Shown piece after piece: positions 51,349-59,670 of a DNA stretch of 64,000 nucleotides. Position 1 is the first letter of the stretch. Each line of letters starts with the position of its first letter. The stretch is from Pyxidicoccus sp. MSG2 (GTDB lineage Bacteria > Myxococcota > Myxococcia > Myxococcales > Myxococcaceae). Position numbers and translations under genes: made by a program. The notes beneath the pieces are model-generated. The model searched no databases and was not told where the DNA came from. It saw only the letters and a list, made by a program, of their open reading frames with translations. The stretch lies in contig NZ_JAPNKC010000001.1 of assembly GCF_026626705.1 (NCBI RefSeq), positions 5,270,001 to 5,334,000 on the forward strand. The letters are read 5' to 3'.

Positions 51349-52611
51349 ATGCTCCGCGCCGTGCGCCCTGCTCCCCTTGCCGCCGTACTGATGCGCTCCC
51401 TCGGACACGGCGCGCTCCGGTCCTCGCTGCTGGCGCTGGCCCTCCTCGCCGGCTGTGGCACGAGTCGACCCACGCCCTCCTCGCCGGCCCTGGAAACACC
51501 GGCGCCCGCGCGCACCGCGCCCGCGATCTGGGGGCCGCTCGCGCCGGGCAACCATGACGTGGGCCTGCGCGTCATGGCGGTCCCCGCCGGCACGGATGCC
51601 GCGGACGCCCGCCCGCTCCAGCTCACCGTCTGGTATCCCGCGCGCGACGCGGCCTCCTCCGCGCGCCTGCACTACCGCGACTACGTGGGCCTCACCGGCT
51701 CCGAGCAACAACCGGAGTCCTCCGAGGACGCTGACGTCTCCAGGGCCGCGGTGACGCGCTACCAGAAGCTCGTGACGGGGATGGGGCTGCCAGCGGCCGC
51801 CGTGTCGGCGTGGTTGAACGCGGACGTCCTCGCGGCGCGCGGAGCCGCTCCGGCACCGGGCCGCTTCCCGCTGGTGCTCATCGCGCAGGGACGCTTCCAC
51901 TCCGCCCACCATCAAGCGGTGCTGGCCGAGTACCTCGCGAGCCACGGCTACATCGTGGCCACCACGCCCTTCCCCGCGCACCTCGCGCCGCCGTTGGAGA
52001 ACGAGAACGTCCTCGCCATCGCGCGGGGCCAGGCCCGGGAGCTGGTGCGTGCGCTCGACGCCATCAAGGCCGACACGCATGTGGACACCTCGCGCGTCGC
52101 GCTCGTGGGGCACAGCTTCGGAGCCCGCGCGGCCTTCCTCTTCGCGCGCGAGCACCCCGAGACGTCCGCCCTGGTCAGCCTCGACGGTGGCATCGCCAAC
52201 CGCCAGGGCAAAGAGTGGCTCGCCGGCCTCACCGGCTTTCGCCTGGACGACTTCCGCGTGCCGCTGCTCCACCTCTACCAACAGGGCGACGCGGCGGTGG
52301 TGCCCGACTTCGACCTCGTGCGCTCCCTGCGCGGCGCGGACCGGTGGCTCGTGCGCATCACGGGGCTCAGGCACCTCGACTTCACCAGCGTCGGCGCCGC
52401 CACCGCCGTGGCTCCCACGCTCGCGCCCGGGGGACGGGCCACGAGCACGGCGCGAGGCTGGGCCGCCAGTGCCGACGACACGCTCCGGTTCCTGGACGCG
52501 CAGCTCCGCCAGCAGACACAGGAGCTCGACTCGCTCTCCACTCCGGCGGACGCCTCCAGCAGCACCTCGCCCGTCGTCACCGTGACGCACTGGCGCCCGG
52601 GCCAGCCCTGA
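51349..52611 (+). CDS. Alpha/beta-hydrolase lipoprotein (PAF-acetylhydrolase-like)
   Basis: GGGAG lies six bases before the ATG at 51349. The signal ends in ALLAGC, so the enzyme is a lipoprotein of 420 residues. It has the nucleophile elbow VALVGHSFGARAA, an upstream oxyanion region FPLVLIAQGRF and a late GLRHLDFTS with the likely catalytic His. The layout resembles platelet-activating-factor acetylhydrolase/dienelactone-hydrolase-like esterases. The substrate is unknown. It is probably at the outer membrane or periplasm. An ATG at 51334 is an alternative start. Confidence 0.88.
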   Translation: MLRAVRPAPLAAVLMRSLGHGALRSSLLALALLAGCGTSRPTPSSPALETPAPARTAPAIWGPLAPGNHDVGLRVMAVPAGTDAADARPLQLTVWYPARDAASSARLHYRDYVGLTGSEQQPESSEDADVSRAAVTRYQKLVTGMGLPAAAVSAWLNADVLAARGAAPAPGRFPLVLIAQGRFHSAHHQAVLAEYLASHGYIVATTPFPAHLAPPLENENVLAIARGQARELVRALDAIKADTHVDTSRVALVGHSFGARAAFLFAREHPETSALVSLDGGIANRQGKEWLAGLTGFRLDDFRVPLLHLYQQGDAAVVPDFDLVRSLRGADRWLVRITGLRHLDFTSVGAATAVAPTLAPGGRATSTARGWAASADDTLRFLDAQLRQQTQELDSLSTPADASSSTSPVVTVTHWRPGQP

Positions 52612-52672
52612 GCGTGGCTCGGTGCCCCGCTGGATTCAGCTTTCCGGCAGCCGCAGGTAGGCCATCTCTTCC

Positions 52673-53176
52673 CTATGAGGCCGACAGTTCAATCGAGCGA
52701 AGCACCTGCCATGGACTGCCCATGACCTGCTCAATGAGACAGAGCGTATTGAAATTGATTGGCGGCAGGGTGCGCAGTCCCGCGGCACGGTCCAACGAGT
52801 TGCCCGGGGCCTGTGGGTTGCGAGGATGAGCGAGCGTGATGTGGGGCCGTTGCGGCTTCAGGTCCAAGGCCCCAAGTATCGTCTGGCGTAGAAAACGAAA
52901 GTCCTCGAGCCCTTCAATGCCGTACATCACGATTCCATGGCCATGAAAGGCTTCCGGTTCTCCAAACCGCAAAGTCACTGGCTTCAAGTGAGGCGACAGG
53001 AGGCGGGCGTCGAGCTCCATCTCGGAAAGCCTGCCGAGCTCATCTTCCCTGCACAGTGTCACGTGAGCAGGAATGAGCCGCTTCTGTATCGGGTCAACCA
53101 CGTGCCGGACCGCCTCGATCTCCGCGGCAAGGGGCCCCGGCACAAACAGGGTCAACTGCCTTCTCGTTGCCTGCAT
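52673..53176 (-). CDS. 2'-5' RNA ligase/2H phosphoesterase family protein
   Basis: A 167-residue cytosolic protein with the two signature His motifs, IPAHVTLCREDE and RPHITLAHPRN, spaced as in LigT/CPDase 2H enzymes. These open 2',3'-cyclic phosphates or form 2'-5' linkages. GAGGA lies eight bases before the ATG at 53176. The length is normal for the short bacterial class. A strong hairpin separates it from the upstream M23 gene on the same strand, so it probably has its own promoter. Confidence 0.88.
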   Translation of the reverse strand: MQATRRQLTLFVPGPLAAEIEAVRHVVDPIQKRLIPAHVTLCREDELGRLSEMELDARLLSPHLKPVTLRFGEPEAFHGHGIVMYGIEGLEDFRFLRQTILGALDLKPQRPHITLAHPRNPQAPGNSLDRAAGLRTLPPINFNTLCLIEQVMGSPWQVLRSIELSAS

Positions 53177-53218
53177 TCGTCACGTCCTCGTGTACCGCAC
53201 CCGTTCCTTCACGGTTCG

Positions 53219-53250
53219 GGAATCGAAGCCGCACGGGCGGCTTCGATTCC
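53219..53250 (-). terminator. Terminator of the M23-LGFP gene
   Basis: A perfect 14-bp stem (53219-53232 with 53237-53250, arms GGAATCGAAGCCGC and GCGGCTTCGATTCC) around the tetraloop ACGG. It lies just after the stop of the minus-strand LGFP gene. Confidence 0.75.
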
Positions 53251-53282
53251 TACTCGAAGCACGGGGCAACTTCAGGGGATTG

Positions 53283-54872
53283 CTACTTCATGCGCACCGT
53301 GACGGCGCCGGTGGTGGTGTTGAGGGTGATGAAGCCCTTCTGGAATTCGCTCTCACGTCCACCGGTGACGGCGTACTCGTCCCGCACCGGGTAGCCCAGC
53401 GCTCCCGCCTCCCAGCCCATGGACTCCCACTTGTCCCGGATGGGGCCGTGCACCTCCTGCGCTCCCGTCGCCGGCGTCCAGTAGATGCTTCCATTCTGGA
53501 AGTGGTTGAAGCGCCCCACCCCATCCGGAGTCTTCGTCTCGTCCGTCAGCGGGTAGCCCAGCAGCCCCGCCTCACGGCTCAGCGCCACCCACTTCGCGTT
53601 GATGTCGCCCACCACCGCATGTGCTCCCGTCGCCGGCGTGAAGTAGACGCTTCCCTTCTGGAAGTGGTTGAAGCGCCCCACCCCGTCCGGCGCCCCCTGC
53701 TCGTCCGTCACCGGGTAGCCCAGGTAGCTCTTCTCCCACCCCAGCTCCGCCCACTTCGCATGCACGAGTCCGCGCACCTCGTGCGCTCCCGTCGCCTGCG
53801 TCCAGTAGATGCTCCCATTCTCGAAGTGGTTGTAGCGGCCCGTCTGGTCCGGCGTCGCCAACTCCCCCGTCTTCGGGTAACCCAGCGCGCTGCGCTCCCA
53901 GCCCAGCTGCTCCCACTTCGCCCGGATGTCCCCGTGGACTTCCCAGGCCCCCAGCTCCGGCGTCCAGTAGATGCTGCCGCGCTCGAAGTGGTTGAAGCGG
54001 CCGCGCCCGTCCGGCGTCGCCAGCTCATCGGTGAGGGGGTAGCCCAGCACGCCGACTTCCCAGCCCAGCTGCTCCCACTTGAGCTTGATCTGCCCCACGA
54101 CCACGTGCGCGCCGAGCGTCGGAGTCCAGTAGATGCTGCCGCGCTCGAAGTGGTTGAAGCGGCCCACCCCGTCCGGCGTGGACAGCTCACCGGCCAGGCA
54201 CCTGCCCAGCAGCGCCGGGCCGTTCACCGCGTCGTACTTCGCCTTGATGTCCCCTTTGAGCACGCAAGTGGAGCAGTTGTTGCTGGTGATGCTCCTGGAG
54301 CCGTAGCTGCCGGGATAGGGCGCGAGCGACACGCCGTTGAGGACGATGTCCTGGCCCACGCCGTTGAGCAGTTGCTCGTAGTGGACGTGCGCCCCGCTGC
54401 TCGCGCCGGTGCTCCCCGTCACGCCAATCTGCTGGCCTTGCGCCACCTGGGTGCCGCTCGGCACCGAGTAGGCCGACAGGTGGAAGTAGTACGTCATCCA
54501 TCCGCCGCCGTGGTCGATCTTGATGTAGTTGCCCGCGCCGCCGGACTCGAAGTGGCGCGTGGCATAGCCTGCCGCGGAGGCGAGCTGCGGCTGGCCGTTG
54601 GTGCCCCCTCCATTGTTCACGAAGTCGAGCGCGCGCCGCACCTCGGCGCTGTGGTGGCTGTACGTCCAGGACTGCCCGCAGGGGAAGGGGGCCTGGAAGT
54701 TGGGTCGCGCCAAGGGCGTGATGAGGGACGCCTCCTGCGTGGGCGCCTCCTGCGTGCCTGCAATCGGGTCCTCAGAACCGCAGCCGGTGCCGCTCAGCAG
54801 CAGCGCCAATGACAGACCTGACAGCCACGTACGGGGATTCAGCCAGCCTTCGACTTTCATGGGGATGTTCAT
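53283..54872 (-). CDS. M23 peptidase with six LGFP repeats, lipoprotein
   Basis: A 529-residue lipoprotein (SLALLLSGTGC). Residues about 60-180 are an M23/LytM domain with RRALDFVNNGG and the HxH of GAHVHYEQL. Residues about 205-525 are six LGFP units of about 54 residues: KWEQLGWEVGVLGYPLTDEL, TPDGRGRFNHFERGSIYWTP and variants. LGFP repeats bind cell-wall or arabinogalactan-like glycans in other bacteria. The enzyme may cut peptidoglycan of self or prey. The ATG at 54860 is an alternative start, and the Shine-Dalgarno is weak for both. It is monocistronic. Confidence 0.9.
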   Translation of the reverse strand: MNIPMKVEGWLNPRTWLSGLSLALLLSGTGCGSEDPIAGTQEAPTQEASLITPLARPNFQAPFPCGQSWTYSHHSAEVRRALDFVNNGGGTNGQPQLASAAGYATRHFESGGAGNYIKIDHGGGWMTYYFHLSAYSVPSGTQVAQGQQIGVTGSTGASSGAHVHYEQLLNGVGQDIVLNGVSLAPYPGSYGSRSITSNNCSTCVLKGDIKAKYDAVNGPALLGRCLAGELSTPDGVGRFNHFERGSIYWTPTLGAHVVVGQIKLKWEQLGWEVGVLGYPLTDELATPDGRGRFNHFERGSIYWTPELGAWEVHGDIRAKWEQLGWERSALGYPKTGELATPDQTGRYNHFENGSIYWTQATGAHEVRGLVHAKWAELGWEKSYLGYPVTDEQGAPDGVGRFNHFQKGSVYFTPATGAHAVVGDINAKWVALSREAGLLGYPLTDETKTPDGVGRFNHFQNGSIYWTPATGAQEVHGPIRDKWESMGWEAGALGYPVRDEYAVTGGRESEFQKGFITLNTTTGAVTVRMK

Positions 54873-55112
54873 CCTGCGCCAGGGGCGCTGTCTGGGGGAG
54901 AGTCGGCGTTAAGCCCTTCCATGAGGGCCCGACCTCTCCGCCATCCCACGAAAAATAAATCAGATTGAATGAGCGCCTGGAGGCAGGAACCCTTCTGGCT
55001 CGAAAGGGGCCGGTCCTTTCCCCCCAGCGAACCGAACGTGGGGAAGGCAGCCCACTCCTGAGCGCCGGGGCCGCGTTGACGGTATGAAACGGCGGCGCGT
55101 AGGCTCCGACGC

Positions 55113-55463
55113 ATGCTGGTGGTCCGTTCAGCGCAGGTGGCCACGCTCGCACAGGGGCGCTACGAGCTGTACCTCGACAAGGCCACGGACCTCGTGGCCG
55201 AGCACTGGCCGAGCATCCTCGCCGCCTCCGGACGGGACGACCTGCGCGCCCGCGTCCGCCGCCTGTCCGACGAGGCCCGCGGCCAGGGCTTCGAGACGCA
55301 GGAGCAGTGGCTCCGCTACGTCAACGTGGCGCTCGCGCTGGGAGACGGCTTCTCGCAGCGCCCCGCGTTCTCCGCCGTCCTCCACGGGCCGCTCACGCCC
55401 GGGGAGAAAATCGAGGAGCTCGTCGCCCTCTCCCGGAGCGAGCTGCGCAAGGATGGAGACTGA
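55113..55463 (+). CDS. Hypothetical protein, 116 aa
   Basis: A soluble alpha-helical protein (YELYLDKATDLVAEHWPSIL, FETQEQWLRYVNVALALGDG). It has no signal. A similar combination of a small helical protein followed by an Ig-like one occurs next to type VI or contractile-injection cargo genes, but no VgrG, PAAR or DUF4123 gene is in this window. It is followed after six bases by the next gene, so it is an operon. Confidence 0.65.
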   Translation: MLVVRSAQVATLAQGRYELYLDKATDLVAEHWPSILAASGRDDLRARVRRLSDEARGQGFETQEQWLRYVNVALALGDGFSQRPAFSAVLHGPLTPGEKIEELVALSRSELRKDGD

Positions 55464-55469
55464 GAGCCC

Positions 55470-55979
55470 ATGAGCCACCTGGAGACGCGGACCCTCGTCG
55501 AGTCCCATGACCTGAACGCCGTCATCGAGGAGTTTCCGCTCGGCCCGTCCAGGGCCGAGTCCTTCGAGGCGCTGGACCGCGCGGCGCAGCGGGACGACCT
55601 GACGTGGCCCGCGTCGCCAGTGACGAGCTGCCCCCTCCCCTACCTGGACCTGGTGTTCCGTCACGCGAACGGCGAGCCCATCCGCGACACCGAGTGCGTG
55701 CTCGACTTCCCGGCCGGAGCGCAGGCCCGGAAGACGACGAACGCGTCCGGGCGCGTGCACTTCGCGGACGTGGACGCGGACGCGTCCAAGCTGACGGCCA
55801 CCGTCGAGCCACTCGAGCCGGCGGTGGACGGGACGCCGCGCTTCCTGCTGCGCGTCGTGGAGCAGGAGCAGGGCGCGCAGGCCGCGAAGTCCCCCGCGAA
55901 GGAGACGGCGAAGGACGCGCCGCTGCTCTACTGGGTGCGGCCCACCGCCTCGTCCGACGACGCAGACAGCGAGGAGTGA
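55470..55979 (+). CDS. Ig-like (prealbumin-type) small protein, 169 aa
   Basis: The central part (LDLVFRHANGEPIRDTECVL, DFPAGAQARKTTNASGRVHF, ADVDADASKLTATVEP) has the strand pattern of SpaA/transthyretin-like Ig modules found in adaptor or tail-associated proteins. The C-terminus is rich in Glu/Lys/Ala. There is no signal peptide. It is co-transcribed with the preceding 116-residue gene and converges with the DNase I-like gene 10 bases away. The function is unknown. Confidence 0.7.
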   Translation: MSHLETRTLVESHDLNAVIEEFPLGPSRAESFEALDRAAQRDDLTWPASPVTSCPLPYLDLVFRHANGEPIRDTECVLDFPAGAQARKTTNASGRVHFADVDADASKLTATVEPLEPAVDGTPRFLLRVVEQEQGAQAAKSPAKETAKDAPLLYWVRPTASSDDADSEE

Positions 55980-55989
55980 GCCGCGCCCC

Positions 55990-57672
55990 TCACAGGGTGA
56001 TGCTGAGCTTCACCGGGTAGTGGTCGCTGACGCCCTCCGTCCACAGGTACTTCTTGCAGATGCCCTTGATGGGGCTCGGCTTCTTGTTCTTCGCGTCGGT
56101 CTCCGCGGCGACGAAGCCCGGGTCCAGGGCCACGAGGTCCACCGTGGCCACGTTGGTCACCGCGCCGCCCGGCAAGCCAATCGTGAGGATGTGGTCGAAG
56201 GCATGCGTCGTCAGGTGGTCCAGCGTGATGTTGGGCGCGGGGGGCTGCTTCGTCGCGACGTAATAGTAGGCGGCCTCCCCCGCGCCCTTGGCTGCCTTGA
56301 GGCTGCTGCGAACCATCGTCTTGTGGGAGGTGAAGCCCGCCAGGGTGAGGGCGTTGAGCGCGGTGCTCTCCGCGACGGGGTGCGTGGTGTCCTTGTAGTC
56401 CGGGTCGTTCTTCTTGCCGGGCTTCACGAGGACGCGGCACTGGGGGACGAGCGGGCAGGTGTTGAAGTCGCCGACGATGACAACCGGCTTGGTGCGCAGG
56501 GGCGGGAGGATGTCCCGGATGAGGGCGATGTTGTTCACGGCGTCCGAGTTCTCCGGCGCGCGCGCCTGGGGCGGCGCGTGGAGCCCCACGACGACGAAGC
56601 CCCGGTCCGTCGAGTCGGCGACGCTGGTGTCGAACTCGAGCTTCTTCACGGTGGGCGCGGCCCAGACGAAGGCCCCGTCGGTGGCGACGCTGCAGCCGAC
56701 GGGGAGCTTGTCGGTGATTTTCTGGGGCGCGTGGATGACGCTCCGGGCCCCCGTGCCGCCGCTGGTGACGAGCAGCACGTCATAGGGCTGTCCCTCGACG
56801 GCGTCCGGCAGGGCCGCGGCCGTCTCGAAGACGAGCCCGCCGGTGACGGCGCGTGACGTGAGGGCAATGCTCTTCGTCACGTCGTTGCCGGCGCCGTCCG
56901 CCACCTTCACGTCCAGGTGGAACGCGCCCGTCACCGTGGGCGTCCCGCTCAGGACGCCACCGACGAAGTCGAGCCCCGCGGGCAGGGCCGACGTCCCCTC
57001 TTTGCTCCAGACGTATGGAGGCGTGCCGCCGCAGGCCTGGAGCGTGAAGCGGTAGGGGTGCGCATCCACCGCGTCGGGGAGCGAGCCCGTGAAGATGTCG
57101 AGGTTCGGACCGGGCAGCGCCTTGACGTCGACGGAGAACTTCCGCGCGGTGCGCTCGGGCGTATTGAACTCCACCAGGTAGGGATTGCGCCCGAAGAAGT
57201 CGACGTCGGTGCCGCCCGTGTCCTCGAAGGCGACCTTGCCCGCCTTCGTCGAGGTCGCGCCCCAGGGCAGGCTGTGGTGGGTGGGCGTCACCGTCTTGGT
57301 CACGATGGCGGTGGGGCCGACGATGTTGTCCGGCCCCGTGAAGTCGACCACCTCGGAGAAGTAGTAGACGCCAATCATGTCGGACTTCGGAGGGTCCGCC
57401 GACGCGCGCAGGGGAACGACGCGCCACGCGGGGTGCTTCGCCGCGAGCCCGAAGTAGAGCGCGAGGATGCCGTCGAGCCCCGCGCCCTCGGTGACGACGT
57501 CACCGTGCGAGAACTTGACCATCTTCGTGAGCGGCTCCACGACGACGATGATGTCGAAGAGCCGGGCACCCGCCGTCGAGTAGATGGTGTTGAGGATGGT
57601 GTTGCCGTGCTTGGTGTAGCGGTTGCCCGCGAAGTCCTTGATGTTCCACGAGAGGATGTTCAGGGTGGGCAT
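55990..57672 (-). CDS. DNase I-like (EEP) phosphatase/nuclease split by Ig domains
   Basis: A 560-residue protein without a signal peptide. The EEP fold starts NILSWNIKDF (N10) and IIVVVEPLTK (catalytic Glu). It is interrupted at about residues 190-330 by two He_PIG-like Ig domains (LPAGLDFVGGVLSGTPTVTG, LPDAVEGQPYDVLLVTSGGT). It then resumes with RGFVVVGLHAPP, VVIVGDFNTCP (Asp, Asn), FDHILTIG and VSDHYPVKL (catalytic Asp-His). All key residues are present, so it should be active as a nuclease or phosphodiesterase. GGAG precedes the ATG. It follows the 514-residue gene by 28 bases, so the pair is an operon. Confidence 0.85.
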   Translation of the reverse strand: MPTLNILSWNIKDFAGNRYTKHGNTILNTIYSTAGARLFDIIVVVEPLTKMVKFSHGDVVTEGAGLDGILALYFGLAAKHPAWRVVPLRASADPPKSDMIGVYYFSEVVDFTGPDNIVGPTAIVTKTVTPTHHSLPWGATSTKAGKVAFEDTGGTDVDFFGRNPYLVEFNTPERTARKFSVDVKALPGPNLDIFTGSLPDAVDAHPYRFTLQACGGTPPYVWSKEGTSALPAGLDFVGGVLSGTPTVTGAFHLDVKVADGAGNDVTKSIALTSRAVTGGLVFETAAALPDAVEGQPYDVLLVTSGGTGARSVIHAPQKITDKLPVGCSVATDGAFVWAAPTVKKLEFDTSVADSTDRGFVVVGLHAPPQARAPENSDAVNNIALIRDILPPLRTKPVVIVGDFNTCPLVPQCRVLVKPGKKNDPDYKDTTHPVAESTALNALTLAGFTSHKTMVRSSLKAAKGAGEAAYYYVATKQPPAPNITLDHLTTHAFDHILTIGLPGGAVTNVATVDLVALDPGFVAAETDAKNKKPSPIKGICKKYLWTEGVSDHYPVKLSITL

Positions 57673-57700
57673 GCGGCGCTCCTGATGCGTTCAGGCCGGC

Positions 57701-59245
57701 TCATTGGGCCGTCCATGACTCCAGTGTGATGCCACCCTGCGCGATGCGGAAACGGACGTGCATCGGCCGCCGCACGACGGGCGGGTCCTGGCGGCCCAGT
57801 GTCCTCCACATCTCCGTGTAGGCCTCCGCGGGCATGGCCTCGCGCAGCGCGGTGATGGCATGGGCCGGCGTGAAGGAGATGCTCGCGTCGAGCGGCTCGT
57901 CGAAGACGTTCGTCCCCTCACGGAAGTAATGCAGCTTCGCCTCGCCCTCGACGAAGACGTTCGTCAGCGACGGGTCATCCGGGAATCCGACGACCCACCG
58001 GAGGCTGATGCGGGCGAACCGCAGCCTTCCGTCCCGGGTGACCAGGTTTCCGATGCGGAGCTCGCACAGCGTGCTCGCGGTGAGGCCGTCGGACAGCTGC
58101 GTGTTCTGGTTGTACCGGCGGACCTTCGCGGTGGTCGGACGCCAGGAGGCCGGGAGCACGTCGCGCCAGAAGGAGTTGCCGCCCATGAGCGCGTCCAGCT
58201 CCGCGACGGGCACCGCGGAATCCTTCTTCATGCTCGTGCTCATGCGGAGCTGCAGCGACTCGTGCTCGGCGGGGACATCGCCGTAGAAGAGGCGCTCCTG
58301 GGAGCCCAGCGTCTTGAGGCCGTAGAGCTCGAACTTCACCTCGCGGTAGCCGTCGTCATCCTCGTCCGGCACGGAGCGCTCTCCGTCGATGAGGCCCTCG
58401 CCGCAGGTGGCCTTGAAGTAGCCCCGCTCGAGCTGGAGCGAGCCGACCTTCAGCTTGAAGAGCGGCGCGGTGAAGAACTTCACCGTCTCGTCCGCGTCAT
58501 GGGGGAGCCACCCGAAGAGCGTGAGCTTCTTGCCCTCGGTCGGCACGTCCACGAGCGCGGCGAGGTGCGGGGGCATCGTCAGCGTGCAGTGGAAGAGGAT
58601 GCCCCGCTTCGCCTTCACCCGCGCGTAGCGTGTCTGGATGCGCATGTCCGCCGTCGAGGCCACCAGCTCGTGGTCGCTCAGCGCGACGTTCGTGAGCTCG
58701 CCGAGATAGGGATGGCGGAAGTAGCCATTGAAGAAGTCGAGCGTCGGCTCCTGGAAGCCGGAGATGCGGGTGCACAGCTCGACGCCGCGCTCGGACTGCC
58801 AGGCCGTGCCCTGGATGCGCAGCCCGTTGCCGAAGGTCCCCTTGAACACCACGCGCTCGAGCTCCGTGCCGTACTTGCGCCGGAGGCGCCGGAGTGCTCC
58901 CTGCTTGTCGCGGGTCTCCACGAAGATGGTCACGGGCGGAGGCTCGGGCCGCTCGTCGGGGAGTTCCTCCTCCTCCACCCGGATTCGCACGCCGAGGTCC
59001 TCTCCCACCTGCTGCGCGCTCCCGGAGCCCCGCGCCTGCTCCGGCTCTCCGAAAATCTCCCGGAGCAGCTTGGGGGGCGGGCGCTCCTTCTTCACGCCTT
59101 CGAGCCGGAATTCGTCATGACCCCGCGCCACCACCTCGGGCAGTGCTTCCTCCAGGTGCTTCGTTCCGAGCGTCCTGAGGGAAATCGCCGCTCTCGTCGA
59201 GAGCGCGTCCTTCAGGTCATTGTAGAGCAGCTGGAGGGTGGACAT
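57701..59245 (-). CDS. Hypothetical protein, 514 aa, partner of the EEP enzyme
   Basis: No family is recognised. The start is ATG at 59245 (MSTLQLLYNDLKDALSTRAA) with GAGGA about 11 bases upstream. A helical N-terminus leads to mostly beta-sheet sequence (VFKGTFGNGLRIQGTAWQSE, FFNGYFRHPYLGELTNVALS). Acidic linkers lie at about residues 90-110. It has no signal or membrane segment. Tight coupling to the split EEP nuclease gene suggests a joint role, for example carrier, cargo chaperone or scaffold; this is inference only. Confidence 0.75.
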   Translation of the reverse strand: MSTLQLLYNDLKDALSTRAAISLRTLGTKHLEEALPEVVARGHDEFRLEGVKKERPPPKLLREIFGEPEQARGSGSAQQVGEDLGVRIRVEEEELPDERPEPPPVTIFVETRDKQGALRRLRRKYGTELERVVFKGTFGNGLRIQGTAWQSERGVELCTRISGFQEPTLDFFNGYFRHPYLGELTNVALSDHELVASTADMRIQTRYARVKAKRGILFHCTLTMPPHLAALVDVPTEGKKLTLFGWLPHDADETVKFFTAPLFKLKVGSLQLERGYFKATCGEGLIDGERSVPDEDDDGYREVKFELYGLKTLGSQERLFYGDVPAEHESLQLRMSTSMKKDSAVPVAELDALMGGNSFWRDVLPASWRPTTAKVRRYNQNTQLSDGLTASTLCELRIGNLVTRDGRLRFARISLRWVVGFPDDPSLTNVFVEGEAKLHYFREGTNVFDEPLDASISFTPAHAITALREAMPAEAYTEMWRTLGRQDPPVVRRPMHVRFRIAQGGITLESWTAQ

Positions 59246-59670
59246 GGCGGGCAGTCCTCTTCCCACCTGCGTGTCACGAACGCCGGAAATGAGTCAAGGG
59301 AACTTCCAGACTGAGCCAGCAACAGCACCGCTCCAATCCCTATCACATACGAGCAGGGGTGCCGGTTCGCGGGGTGGCAATGACAAACACCCGTCTTCCG
59401 CGCCGAGCCCGACCGTCCAAGGGCCCATCGGGCTCCTTTCACATCGGCCCCACGGGAGGGGTGAGAGAGACCTCGGGGGAAACCGTGACGCGGTCTGGGT
59501 TCAAATCAACCCGCACGATTAATTACAGATTGGCGAGCCAAAGTCATACCGCCGGTGCAATTCAATTTCGCTGGGGGGGGCGAGGCGAGGACAAAGGCGC
59601 CTTGGGGGCGCCGGGCCCTTCCTGCGTGTTTTTACTTGAGCAGACATTGAGAATCTTGGGGACGACCATC
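59246..59670. other. Intergenic region between divergent genes
   Basis: About 425 bases with no convincing gene. A plus-strand frame is open across it but lacks a ribosome site. A run of eight to nine G lies at about 59571. It should hold promoters for both sides. Confidence 0.45.

Noticed and set aside
59490-59525. tRNA-like T-arm (GGGTTCAAATCAACCC)
   Set aside because: The stem-loop has a six-base loop and no acceptor strand or cloverleaf around it.
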